Source: a bacterium
Lineage (GTDB): Bacteria > NPL-UPA2 > JAUVJM01
Direction: 5' to 3'
Assembly (NCBI GenBank): GCA_030606215.1
Contig: JAUWGW010000001.1
Location: forward strand, 62,001 to 126,000
Length of the DNA: 64,000 nt
Shown: in pieces, positions 38,664 to 48,560 of the stretch
Layout of the letters: each line of letters opens with the position of its first letter
Numbering within the stretch: position 1 is the stretch's first letter
Made by a program: the position numbers and the translations under genes
Notes under the pieces: model-generated
What the model saw: only the letters and a program-made list of their open reading frames with translations
What the model was told of the DNA's origin: nothing
Databases searched by the model: none

Positions 38664-39394
38664 GACCTATTGCGCGAGTGCTTCCTTTCTTTCATGATTG
38701 CCTCCGCAATCTTAAAGTCAAATTCATCATCTATATCTAATGATCTTTCTTTGGACATGGTATATGCCCTGGTGTCCTTGCCGATAACAAAGTCTTTCAA
38801 TTGCATGAGTACGCTAACTTTTGTAGCATAAATTGCTGCGTTTACTCTATACAGTTTCGGGGATTCTAAGTAACTACATGGTTTCCTGCTTGCCACTCTG
38901 GATATGAATTCCTCCTCAATGCAGAACTTGATTCTCTTCTCATTATCTATCTTTAACATCCACAAGGATAAATAGTCCAATTCACATACACTGGCAACAG
39001 AATCTGCTCCTGTGTCTCTTAAGATTTTTAGAGCCTTATCAATATCTTCGACTGTTCGGAACGGGGAGGTTGGTTGTAAGAGAATAGCATAGTCAAATCC
39101 TTCTATATTTCTCAATACATGTTGCATAACTGGCAAAGTAGGAGTTATGTCTTGCACTAATTCTACCGGCCTTATCACGACTTCAGCCCCATATTGTCGA
39201 GAGACTTCGGCAATTTCGTCATCTTCAGTAGAAACCACCGTCTTTGTTATACGGTTTGATAGCAATGCCTGTTGAATGGTATAGGCAATCAGTGGTTTAC
39301 CAGCCAATATTCTTAGGTTCTTCCTCTTAACCCGTTTAGAGTTTCCCCTTGCCGGAATTATGGCTATTATTTGAGCAGCGTTTTCAGTTTCCAT
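38660..39394 (-). CDS. neuA: CMP-N-acetylneuraminic acid synthetase-like cytidylyltransferase
   Basis: IIAIIPARGNSKRVKRKNLRILAGKPLIAYTIQQAL, LLQPTSPFRTVEDIDKAL, ERSLDIDDEFDFKIAEAIM. Confidence 0.9.
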   Translation of the reverse strand: METENAAQIIAIIPARGNSKRVKRKNLRILAGKPLIAYTIQQALLSNRITKTVVSTEDDEIAEVSRQYGAEVVIRPVELVQDITPTLPVMQHVLRNIEGFDYAILLQPTSPFRTVEDIDKALKILRDTGADSVASVCELDYLSLWMLKIDNEKRIKFCIEEEFISRVASRKPCSYLESPKLYRVNAAIYATKVSVLMQLKDFVIGKDTRAYTMSKERSLDIDDEFDFKIAEAIMKERKHSRNRS

Positions 39395-40473
39395 TTGCCT
39401 TCCACTTTCTCCCAAATTTCCTTGTTGCGAAATCTTTCAGCAATGTCCCAGAATTCTTCTTCAGTATAGCCAGTGAATTCCAGAAAGTCTTTTAAGGCTT
39501 TTGGGTCTAATTTATGGTCATGTTCCTTGACCAGCTTGATTGCTTCATCCCTGCTAATCCTACCTGTGCGTATCCAGTAACAACATACGTCCGTAACTCT
39601 AGCATGACCATACTTGTAATATTTCAACCAGGGGTGTACCAGGTAACCAATAGCATCTATCTGGTCATAATCTTCTACGTATCCTTCCCTTTTCCATTCA
39701 TCTCCTAAAGATTTAAACCCATACTTTCTGGCAACTTCATAATTACGATAACCATCCCAAGGGAAAAAATAGCTCAAATAGATGGGTTCTATACCAGCTT
39801 TTTCTATCTCTTCCTTCCCAGGATAAATAAAAGTGTTAAGGTCCTTCATTGTTATTTCCTCATCCAACCAAAAGTCCCAATCTATAGGCTTTACCACATC
39901 ATTATCAATTTGGTCTTTAGCGCTATAGGTCTCTTCTTTCTGAAAACCACCATATTCATAACTCACATTTTCACCATATACTACCAAGGGAATCTTCATA
40001 TTTATGGCCATTCTAATGGGGAAAACATATACTGCTCTATCCCAGCACCACATAGGACTTCCGAGCTTTTCAAAAGCCTTTCGCATCATCTTTCTGGCTA
40101 ATTTCCTATTTAGGTGAAGAGAGATAGTATCGCAACCAAATGCATCACTAAGATTATTAAAATTGTGAAGCCCGGCCTTAGTCCAGCTGAAATTCGATAC
40201 ATTGACCAGAAGAGGATTCATCTCCATCCGCTCTTTTATTACATACGCCTGGAAATGGCTATCCTTCCCTCCACTCACAGTAACAATACAATCATAATAG
40301 TTACCATTTTTACCTCTAAACTTATCGCAGAGATTCTGAAGTTCGCTGTATCGCGAATCCCAGTCAATCCCCTTCTTCTTCTCAGCTACTTTACAAGCCT
40401 GGCAGATACCTTCGCTATCCAGGACCAGACCCGGCCTGGTATCTGGCATCACACATTTTTTACAATATCTCAT
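39367..40473 (-). CDS. N-acetyl sugar amidotransferase (WbpG/PseA-like)
   Basis: MRYCKKCVMPDTRPGLVLDSEGICQAC, PP-loop TVSGGKDSHFQAYVIKERMEMNPLLVNV. Confidence 0.92.
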   Translation of the reverse strand: MRYCKKCVMPDTRPGLVLDSEGICQACKVAEKKKGIDWDSRYSELQNLCDKFRGKNGNYYDCIVTVSGGKDSHFQAYVIKERMEMNPLLVNVSNFSWTKAGLHNFNNLSDAFGCDTISLHLNRKLARKMMRKAFEKLGSPMWCWDRAVYVFPIRMAINMKIPLVVYGENVSYEYGGFQKEETYSAKDQIDNDVVKPIDWDFWLDEEITMKDLNTFIYPGKEEIEKAGIEPIYLSYFFPWDGYRNYEVARKYGFKSLGDEWKREGYVEDYDQIDAIGYLVHPWLKYYKYGHARVTDVCCYWIRTGRISRDEAIKLVKEHDHKLDPKALKDFLEFTGYTEEEFWDIAERFRNKEIWEKVEGKWKLKTLLK

Positions 40474-40482
40474 TGTTTGCGA

Positions 40483-42123
40483 CTACTCACATTCCGCTCT
40501 GTCCAACCAACCATCGGGGCTGCTTATCGTTCCCATATCGGGTGACTCTCCAGCCTTTAGAAAAACAGATTTTAACAGCACCCAGTAAGACATACGGTCA
40601 ACCGATGAGTTGTCTGCATTAAGCCGGTACTCCAATCGCACTAATGACTCCGGACACGGATATCGGTCATTGGTAGTAACTGTGCATATCCATCCCTCTG
40701 GACGCAGCCAAAGATCTACTGACTCCTCATCATAAATGAACACTGGCGATACAATTGTATTGCGAGCAAAATTTACCGGGACGTTCAAATCCTCCGGCGA
40801 CATTCTTCTATTCATCACCAGAACTTCTCTTGTGCTCGGGACCATCTTCAGGATGAACAGCGGTGGATCCACTAAGCCAGCAGGTATTATGCGAGCCAGT
40901 TTCGTGGCCAATTCACGCTGCACCAGCGAATCATAAATGTACCATTTGGTAACTCGTAAAGAGGAGAGAGCAAGAATCATCAGCACTACAAAAAATACGC
41001 TGATTCTGATTCGATGATGCCGGATAGCCATAATAAACGTCGCGCCGATTATTGAAATACCAGGAATCGAAGCATACGCAAAGCGACTGAAAAAGTGGCA
41101 AGCCGAGGGCACTCTGCCAATTAGTGCGTAGGGTAATGCGCCCAGTATCGCAAGTAGTACTCCGAATGCAAGCTGCCAAGTAATCAGACTCCTCTGCTTC
41201 AAGTGCGACGTCTTTCTTCGCCTACCCGCTGGCTCCCAAAACCACACAATTAAAAGTCCCAAAACTCCCAAAATAATGATTCCATGCCAGGAAGCCAATT
41301 TAAGCGCGGAACTCAGTGTGTAGCTGACACCATGCAGGTAGTAGCGACCATGCCTGGCCAAATCCTTTAGTAACGGCAACATCGAGAATCTTAGCTGATT
41401 GTAACTTGCATAGTACCCGTAGGGTTTTAACCAGGTAAACTTGGCAATGATAAAAGCAACAGCTATAATCCAAAATGGCATGCAACGCCGGGTCACCTTG
41501 CGAATCCCCTTGCCACTCTGATGCACAAATAGAACTCGTAACGGTTCCAGGAACATAAGGGTTTCAAACGATAAAGAAGTAATAAAAGCTCCCACTGCCA
41601 GGATACTTCCTCTCTTTCGGCCAGAAGACATGACCCAGATGGACAACAAATAACAAAACATGAAAATGTCATAACTGGTATGTACTAAACACCCACGCGC
41701 ATAGTAGAACGGAGAAAGCAAATATATTGCCGCGGCCCAGACAGAAATATCCTGTGTCAAGCGCGGCCGCCGCAAGATCCGGTAGAGAAGAACACCATTG
41801 GCAAGATGACAGACCACGGCAAAGACCCTTGCCAGTATCCCAGCGTGTTGGCCTCCCACTCCATAGAACAGGGCAAGAGGCAGCCAGTAGCCCGGATGCC
41901 GCATCTGCAATGTGTACTCAAATAGTTTATTTAAACCCTCAACCCTTGATACCCAAAACCAGGCCCAATCATCCCAATACATGCCCGAAATAAGGAGAAA
42001 TGGAACATAGATTAGACCACAGGTGATAAATAGCACAGAAACAGCCCGCGGTGTCAGAATGTTTAAACCTCGGTTATGTGTTGATAAAAGGTGTAATCTC
42101 TGTCTGTTAATTTTACCGGTCAT
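40483..42123 (-). CDS. Multi-TM glycosyltransferase-like protein, tandem copy 1
   Basis: Multi-TM; YWDDWAWFWVSRVEGLNKLFEYTLQMRHPGYW; paralog of 42113-43819. Confidence 0.7.
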   Translation of the reverse strand: MTGKINRQRLHLLSTHNRGLNILTPRAVSVLFITCGLIYVPFLLISGMYWDDWAWFWVSRVEGLNKLFEYTLQMRHPGYWLPLALFYGVGGQHAGILARVFAVVCHLANGVLLYRILRRPRLTQDISVWAAAIYLLSPFYYARGCLVHTSYDIFMFCYLLSIWVMSSGRKRGSILAVGAFITSLSFETLMFLEPLRVLFVHQSGKGIRKVTRRCMPFWIIAVAFIIAKFTWLKPYGYYASYNQLRFSMLPLLKDLARHGRYYLHGVSYTLSSALKLASWHGIIILGVLGLLIVWFWEPAGRRRKTSHLKQRSLITWQLAFGVLLAILGALPYALIGRVPSACHFFSRFAYASIPGISIIGATFIMAIRHHRIRISVFFVVLMILALSSLRVTKWYIYDSLVQRELATKLARIIPAGLVDPPLFILKMVPSTREVLVMNRRMSPEDLNVPVNFARNTIVSPVFIYDEESVDLWLRPEGWICTVTTNDRYPCPESLVRLEYRLNADNSSVDRMSYWVLLKSVFLKAGESPDMGTISSPDGWLDRAECE

Positions 42124-43819
42124 TTTTGTCCAACCAGCCATCGGGGCTGCTTATCATTCCCATATCGGGTGACTCTCCAGCCTTTAGAAAAACAGATTTT
42201 AACAGCACCCAGTAAGACATACGGTCAACCGATGAGTTGTCTGCATTAAGCCGGTACTCCAATCGCACCAATGACTCCGGACACGGATATCGGTCGTGCC
42301 ATGTAACTGTGCATAAGTAGCCTTCTGGACGTCGCAAACCGTCAACGGACTCTTCGTCATAAATGAACACTGGCGATGCAGTTGTATTGCGAGCCAGATT
42401 TACCGGGGCGTTCAGATCCTCCGGGTCCATTCTTCTGTTTAACACCAAAACTTCTCTTGTGCTTGGAACCATCTTCAAGATGAACAGCGGCGGATGCACA
42501 AGATTAGCAGGTATTATGCGAACCAGCTTCATGACCAATTCACGCTGTACCAGCGAGTCATAAATATACCATTTTGTAATTCGTAAGGAGGAAAGAGCAA
42601 GAATCATCATTACTATGAAAAATACACTGATTCTAATTCGATAATGCCGAATGGCCATAATAAGTGCCGCGCCAATTATCGAAATACCCGGGATCGAAAT
42701 ATATGCAAAACGACTATAAAAAGCATAAGACGATGGAACTCTACCAATTAGCGCGTAGGGTAACGCACCCAGTATCGCGAGCAGTGTTCCGAATAGAAGC
42801 TGCCAACCGACCAAGTTGTGCCCTTCCCGGCATTGTGCTTCTTTTCGCCTGCTCCTTCGACTGAAAAGCCACGCGATTAAAAGTCCCAAAACTCCCAAAG
42901 TAATAATTCCAGGCCACGAAGCCAATTTAAGTGCGGAACTCAATGTGTAGCCGACACCACGCAGGTAATAGCGACCATGCCTCGCCAGATTCTGTAACAA
43001 CGGTAGCATCGAAAATCTCAACTGATTATAACTTGCGAAGTCACCATAGGGTTTTAACCAGACAACCCTAGCGACAGTGAACGCAGCAAACATAATCCAA
43101 AACGGCACGCAACGTCGGATAGTGTTGCGGACCCCTTTCCAACCCCGATGCACAAATAGGACTCGTAATGGTTCTAAGAACATAAGGGTCTCAAAGAATA
43201 ATGAAATAATAAAAGCTCCCACTGCAAGCAGATTCCCTCTCCTTCGACCAGAACGCAGGAGCCAGATCGAGAATAGATAAAAGAACATGAAGATGTCATA
43301 AATGGCATGGCTTATAGTTCCACGCGCATAGTAAAATGGAGAAAGCAAATATATTGCCGCAGCCCAGACAGAAATATCACGTGTCAAGAGCGGCCGCCGC
43401 AAGATCCGGTAGAGAAGAATACCATTGACGAGATGACAGACTACGGCAAAGACTCTCGCCAGTATCCCAGCGTGCTCACCCCCAACCCCGTAGAACAGCG
43501 CAAGAGGGAACCAGTAGCCCGGATGCCGCATCTGCAACGTGTAATCAAATAGTCTATCCAGACCCTCGACCCTTGACACCCAGAACCAGGCCCAATCGTC
43601 CCAATAGATGCCCGGAATCAACAGAAACGGGATATAGACTAAACCGCAGGCGATAAATAGTAGAAAGATAGCCCGCGGTGTCATAATAGCTGAATGTCGA
43701 TTATCCAATGCCAGAAATCGTTCGTGTCGAAATAATATCAGATGTGAGAATTTCATCCGGCGAACTCCGTTTCCCATTTGAAGTCCGGTCTGATCACACC
43801 ACTTCTTCCATCTGCCCAA
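42113..43819 (-). CDS. Multi-TM glycosyltransferase-like protein, tandem copy 2
   Basis: Multi-TM; high similarity to adjacent copy. Confidence 0.7.
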   Translation of the reverse strand: MGRWKKWCDQTGLQMGNGVRRMKFSHLILFRHERFLALDNRHSAIMTPRAIFLLFIACGLVYIPFLLIPGIYWDDWAWFWVSRVEGLDRLFDYTLQMRHPGYWFPLALFYGVGGEHAGILARVFAVVCHLVNGILLYRILRRPLLTRDISVWAAAIYLLSPFYYARGTISHAIYDIFMFFYLFSIWLLRSGRRRGNLLAVGAFIISLFFETLMFLEPLRVLFVHRGWKGVRNTIRRCVPFWIMFAAFTVARVVWLKPYGDFASYNQLRFSMLPLLQNLARHGRYYLRGVGYTLSSALKLASWPGIITLGVLGLLIAWLFSRRSRRKEAQCREGHNLVGWQLLFGTLLAILGALPYALIGRVPSSYAFYSRFAYISIPGISIIGAALIMAIRHYRIRISVFFIVMMILALSSLRITKWYIYDSLVQRELVMKLVRIIPANLVHPPLFILKMVPSTREVLVLNRRMDPEDLNAPVNLARNTTASPVFIYDEESVDGLRRPEGYLCTVTWHDRYPCPESLVRLEYRLNADNSSVDRMSYWVLLKSVFLKAGESPDMGMISSPDGWLDKNDR

Positions 43820-45039
43820 TGGGATCCTACACCCGCTGTCATATCCACGGAAAACCGAATCAGTTCAAAATCTCGGTAAAGTCGCTGTGCCCCCTTAATT
43901 CCTGTAATTACTCCCAGAACGAATGTTCCATCATTCAGTAAATTCTCAGGGATCGTGCACATAGCAACATAAATCCCCTGTTTCCGATTGTACCAGCCAT
44001 GTTCTTCAGTTCTATCGCGATCAAAGGATGTACAGACCCATTGTCCCTCAGTTGTCTTCAAAGTCAGACCAACGCGTAGATTGGACACACTCTCGGTGAG
44101 CTGATATCGAAACTCAATCTGAAACGGATATCTTGCTAGTACCCGTTCCGAAACCTTGCCTTTATGGTCTAAGATCCGTAGTGACAGCGGCACAAGTAAG
44201 CCCAGGTCGTTAAGGCGTTCCTCTTCCCATTGCCAGATGTACTCACCACTTTCCACTGAGTTACCTTTCAAATACGTTTTCACTACCTCTGCACTGGAGC
44301 CGCGCATCTGAAGACATCCCTGCTCCAGCAAAAGCGTCTGTGGACAGAGGGCCTGAATCACAGCCATATTGTGACTCACAAACAACACAGTTCGCCCCTC
44401 GCCCGTTACATCTTTCATTTTCCCCAGGCACTTCTTCTGAAACTCCACATCCCCCACTGCCAGTACCTCATCTACTAACAGTATTTCCGGTTCAAGGTGG
44501 GCGGCAACGGCAAAGGCAAGACGAACATGCATCCCTGCGCTATAGTGTTTCACAGGAGTATCAATAAACTTTTCTATTTCTGCAAATGATACTATCTCAT
44601 TAAACTTTTTATCTATCTCTCTTTTCTTCATTCCAAGAATAGCTCCATTAAGGTAAATATTCTCTCTTCCCGTAAGCTCGGGATGGAAACCGGTGCCTAC
44701 TTCAAGGAGACTCCCTACTCTTCCACGAATTTCTGCATGTCCTTTCGTTGGCTCAGTTACTCTTGATAAAATCTTGAGTAGTGTTGTCTTCCCCGCTCCA
44801 TTTCTTCCGATAATTCCAACTACCTCTCCTCTTTTGACTTCAAGGGAAACATCCTTCAATGCCCAGATGTATCCTTTTTCTCTTTTTGGAGCTGACTGGT
44901 TCTTGAGCTTCCCAAAGGGCGTGGTGAAAAGTTTAGTTATTTCATCCCTCAATGCTTTGTAAGGAACTTTCTCTCCTATCCTGTATCTTTTGCTTAAATT
45001 TTCTGCGCTGACGGCTACATCATTCATTTTCGCCCTCAT
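43753..45039 (-). CDS. wzt: Wzt-like polysaccharide ABC transporter ATP-binding protein with C-terminal carbohydrate-binding domain
   Basis: VGIIGRNGAGKTTLLKILSRVTEPTKGHAEIRGRVGSLLEVGTGFHPELTGRENIYLNGAILGM; Wzt_C-like tail. Confidence 0.92.
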   Translation of the reverse strand: MRAKMNDVAVSAENLSKRYRIGEKVPYKALRDEITKLFTTPFGKLKNQSAPKREKGYIWALKDVSLEVKRGEVVGIIGRNGAGKTTLLKILSRVTEPTKGHAEIRGRVGSLLEVGTGFHPELTGRENIYLNGAILGMKKREIDKKFNEIVSFAEIEKFIDTPVKHYSAGMHVRLAFAVAAHLEPEILLVDEVLAVGDVEFQKKCLGKMKDVTGEGRTVLFVSHNMAVIQALCPQTLLLEQGCLQMRGSSAEVVKTYLKGNSVESGEYIWQWEEERLNDLGLLVPLSLRILDHKGKVSERVLARYPFQIEFRYQLTESVSNLRVGLTLKTTEGQWVCTSFDRDRTEEHGWYNRKQGIYVAMCTIPENLLNDGTFVLGVITGIKGAQRLYRDFELIRFSVDMTAGVGSHWADGRSGVIRPDFKWETEFAG

Positions 45040-45075
45040 TCTAACTCCCTCCCACAAAGGGAGAGGAAAATTTTT

Positions 45076-45981
45076 TCACACCACATCTGCAAAAGTTTGT
45101 TCCATCTTTCGGAAATAGAGAATTCCACCGATAAGAATCAGAACTATTATCGAAATTGAAACAGCAAGAGATGGTCCCCAGATTGCTCCCTTGCCGAGCA
45201 ATGCTTTCCTAAATCCTTCTATTACTCCTACCATTGGATTAAGCCCGTAAAGAGCTCTCCATCGCTCTGGAACTATAGTGATTGGGTACGCAATTGGAGT
45301 TGCGAAAAGCCAGAGCTGTATTAGAAATCCCACGGCATAACGGACATCCCTGTACTGAACATTCAATGCTGAGAGCCATAACCCTACCCCAAATGCAGTT
45401 ATGATTGACAGAAGCACAAACAGAGGTATTGTCCATATCGCCCCTGTGGGGTAAATATTATAGAAAAACATCATCCCGATAAGGACAGTAAAAGCAATGA
45501 CAAAATCTACCAATCCTCCAAGAACTGAGGATAAAGGTAAGATCAGGCGAGGAAAATATACTTTGGTAATTGTCTGTTGATGTTCCACAAGACTGTTTGT
45601 CGCATGGGTGAGGCTATTTGCAAAATATGTCCAGGGAACAAGTGCACTATAGGCGAAAATCGGATAGGGCAACCCCTCCGAGGGAATTCTCGCAAATTTA
45701 CCAAAGAATAGACTGAAGATCATCATCGTAAAAAAAGGTTGGATAATTGCCCATGCACCACCAATTGCAGTTTGCTTATACCGCACCTTTATGTCACGCC
45801 ATGTGAGGAAGTAGACAAGTTCTCGGTATTCCCACAGTTCTTTGAAATTGAGAAATCGCCAACCATGAGTAGCCCGTATGCAGATTGTTGGAATTCCTCT
45901 CATGGATTCTGTAGGCAAGCTACAATTCCCTCCACGAACTCGCTTTTTTTTAGAATCAAGTAAACTCACTTTTCTTTCCAA
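45076..45981 (-). CDS. wzm: Wzm-like polysaccharide ABC transporter permease
   Basis: FLTWRDIKVRYKQTAIGGAWAIIQPFFTMMIFSLFFG, NVQYRDVRYAVGFLIQLWLFATPIAYP, LNPMVGVIEGFR. Confidence 0.92.
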   Translation of the reverse strand: MERKVSLLDSKKKRVRGGNCSLPTESMRGIPTICIRATHGWRFLNFKELWEYRELVYFLTWRDIKVRYKQTAIGGAWAIIQPFFTMMIFSLFFGKFARIPSEGLPYPIFAYSALVPWTYFANSLTHATNSLVEHQQTITKVYFPRLILPLSSVLGGLVDFVIAFTVLIGMMFFYNIYPTGAIWTIPLFVLLSIITAFGVGLWLSALNVQYRDVRYAVGFLIQLWLFATPIAYPITIVPERWRALYGLNPMVGVIEGFRKALLGKGAIWGPSLAVSISIIVLILIGGILYFRKMEQTFADVV

Positions 45982-46480
45982 AAACTATCAGCTTCATTGT
46001 TACTATAATTTTTGCTATCAACAACATCATGGGATTGCCAACATAATATCTGTCATTTTTGCATATTATCTGACCGTTATTAATTAACCTATTCATTCTT
46101 TTCTCAATAATCTCTTTAGCACTGTACCGTTCCAGAATTTCTGACATAGCGAGCCCTTCCTTAGAATCATATAATTCTCTTAATATTCTAATCCTCCGCG
46201 CTGTTTCCCCAAGATTTATAAAATGAAAATATCCGTATCCTAAAGCTGAATATGTAACAATATTAACAAAAGTAGAAGGCGCATTTCCTGGCAAAGATAA
46301 AGAAAGTTGCTTAAAACAATACAATTCAACAATTAACAAACTGAACATTCCAGCCGTGAAACCAACAAAAATAGACTTTAATACACTAAATCCAGTAATA
46401 TAGCGACAACAGCAAACCTGACATACTACATTTACTCCAAAGCCGATGATAGGCGAAAATGCATGTAGACAATTCATCAT
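45956..46480 (-). CDS. Small membrane protein with winged-helix-like C-terminal segment
   Basis: TM segments followed by EILERYSAKEIIEKRMNRLINNGQIICKNDRYYVGN and a terminal hydrophobic helix. Confidence 0.5.
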   Translation of the reverse strand: MMNCLHAFSPIIGFGVNVVCQVCCCRYITGFSVLKSIFVGFTAGMFSLLIVELYCFKQLSLSLPGNAPSTFVNIVTYSALGYGYFHFINLGETARRIRILRELYDSKEGLAMSEILERYSAKEIIEKRMNRLINNGQIICKNDRYYVGNPMMLLIAKIIVTMKLIVFGKKSEFT

Positions 46481-46493
46481 ATCAACAATTTTG

Positions 46494-47018
46494 TCAACCG
46501 CCCCTCTGAACTTTTCCTATAAGTCTCCGATATGCCACAAATATACGTGCTATAAAAATACCTTTTGGCTTAAGCTTGTATGTTTCTCTATCCAAGCAAA
46601 TCATTCCTCCGGCAACGAGATCTCTTAGTCTCGGCAGTATCAGAACATCATTGCTCATTTCTTGCTCAAGCGTATTTTTGTCTAATCCATTAGAACCCGC
46701 TTTAGCAATATTCATCACCATTACAAGCGAAGGGCTATCTACCTCTAACGCAGAATAAGTAGCTATATAAGCCGTGGTTAAAGAGACAAAGAAAAAAGAA
46801 AGTTGGAAATATTCATAGGTGGTCGTGGGAGCAGGCAAGCCCAAAATTGTAATATAAGCTGAAGATTTCCACAAGATTAAAAAACCGATTATCATAGTGC
46901 CAAAGAATATCTGTACCAATGCTTTTGTTTGATTTTGAGGTAAACGGATTTTCCAAATAGTAAGATGGATAAAAAATGCAATAAAAATTAAGCCTGTGCC
47001 GTAGAATAATACGTTCAT
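46494..47018 (-). CDS. Small membrane protein, likely paralog of 45956-46480
   Basis: Same size (174 aa) and same layout: TMs, TLEQEMSNDVLILPRLRDLVAGGMICLDRETYKLKPKG, terminal hydrophobic helix. Confidence 0.5.
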   Translation of the reverse strand: MNVLFYGTGLIFIAFFIHLTIWKIRLPQNQTKALVQIFFGTMIIGFLILWKSSAYITILGLPAPTTTYEYFQLSFFFVSLTTAYIATYSALEVDSPSLVMVMNIAKAGSNGLDKNTLEQEMSNDVLILPRLRDLVAGGMICLDRETYKLKPKGIFIARIFVAYRRLIGKVQRGG

Positions 47019-47040
47019 AAAAGACTCAATGTTAAATTCT

Positions 47041-48537
47041 TTATCTCTTAAGAGGTCTCATTGCCTCATACAGAAATAGTTTAGTAAAAGAGCATAATAT
47101 TCTAAATCCAAATTTTATCAAGTAAGACCACTCTTCTGGATTGAGATACCATCTTTCCGGCAGAGTTAGCCAACCGGCAGGGCCAATCCTCTCTTTCAAA
47201 ATCTTAAATATACTCTGCGGGCGAAATGAATAAAGAAGATTATACTTCAATATATCGTGGCTAAGTTCTTTCTGGGAAGCTGTAAGAGGGACGTAAGCCA
47301 GGGGAGTTTCCTTAAAGGGTGATTCTACAAGCGTTCCGCACGCGTTGAGGTTCTCCCAATTATTGCCAGGATTTAACCTATTTTCTTCTTTTGCTATCTC
47401 GTACAATTTTGTTCCGGGATAAGGCGTGGCGTTATTGAATCTCACGTAATCTAAAGCTAATTCCTTGGCAAGTCTATATGCCGCTTTTCTCTCTTCCTTG
47501 GTCTCTGTTGGAAGCCCCAATATAAATGTACCTGAGACCTGGAACCCAAATCTTTTTGCTAATTTGACTCCTTCTATTACTTGTTGTACAGTTTCTCTCT
47601 TATCAATTAGTTTCATTAATCTTTCCGATGCTGTCTCTATTCCAAAATGAATAGTTCTAAAGCCAGCCTCTCTAAGGGACTGTAAAACTTGTTCACTAAC
47701 TGTGTCCCCCCTTGCCTGACAGTCAAAAATTGCCTTTTTGTGAAAATCTTTTTGTACCATCATCTCACAAAGATGCATAATTCTTTTCTTATTCATGAGA
47801 AAAGAATCATCTACAAATGTAATATAAGGACGGTTGTATTTATATATAAGCTCTTCTATATACTGAATAACAAGTTCAGAGGGGAAAAATCTGTATTTTC
47901 TTCCTGATATACTGCGCTGACTGCAGAACATGCAATTATAGGGACACCCTCGAGAACTAGCAATAAAACCTAATTCGTACCTATCTGAATACTGCTCAAA
48001 TAAATAGTAGGGAAACTTAGGCATCTTTTCTAAATCTGGCAATTGCGCTCGCTCATTATTAACAATAAACCCATCTTTGCGAAAAGAAATGCCTTTTATA
48101 CTGCTATAATCTTCATTATTCTTTATCCTTTCATATAATAAATTTAGAATTTCCTCACCTTCACCGCAAACCACTATATCTATGTTTCTATCTCTTAGAA
48201 CCTCCTCTGGCAAAACAGTTGGATGCATACCGCCCAATATAACTTTACCATCAGGATATTTTGTCTTTATAATGTGTGCTAACTCGTGAGCTCTGCCGAT
48301 ACCCGCTGTCAAACATGATAAGCCAAAAATGTAAGGTTGCTCGAGCCCTTTGACGTATTTGCCAAGCATCTCATCAGACACACACACCATTTCCTCATCC
48401 AATATTCTGACTGTCTTACCATGCTCAATAAGATAACCTGCAAGATAACCTATGCCAATAGGAACGCTCACAGGAACATACCTTGAAAATCCACCTAATT
48501 TTTGCTTACGATTATAATCGGGATTAATCAATATCAT
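47041..48537 (-). CDS. B12-binding-domain radical SAM protein
   Basis: YLAGYLIEHGKTVRILDEE, VILGGMHPTVLPEEVL, SRGCPYNCMFCSQRSISG. Confidence 0.92.
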   Translation of the reverse strand: MILINPDYNRKQKLGGFSRYVPVSVPIGIGYLAGYLIEHGKTVRILDEEMVCVSDEMLGKYVKGLEQPYIFGLSCLTAGIGRAHELAHIIKTKYPDGKVILGGMHPTVLPEEVLRDRNIDIVVCGEGEEILNLLYERIKNNEDYSSIKGISFRKDGFIVNNERAQLPDLEKMPKFPYYLFEQYSDRYELGFIASSRGCPYNCMFCSQRSISGRKYRFFPSELVIQYIEELIYKYNRPYITFVDDSFLMNKKRIMHLCEMMVQKDFHKKAIFDCQARGDTVSEQVLQSLREAGFRTIHFGIETASERLMKLIDKRETVQQVIEGVKLAKRFGFQVSGTFILGLPTETKEERKAAYRLAKELALDYVRFNNATPYPGTKLYEIAKEENRLNPGNNWENLNACGTLVESPFKETPLAYVPLTASQKELSHDILKYNLLYSFRPQSIFKILKERIGPAGWLTLPERWYLNPEEWSYLIKFGFRILCSFTKLFLYEAMRPLKR

Positions 48538-48560
48538 TTATCTGTGATGTTGGCACAAAA

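Noticed and set aside
41727-41993. 88-aa plus-strand ORF
   Set aside because: Antisense to multi-TM glycosyltransferase gene; no motif.
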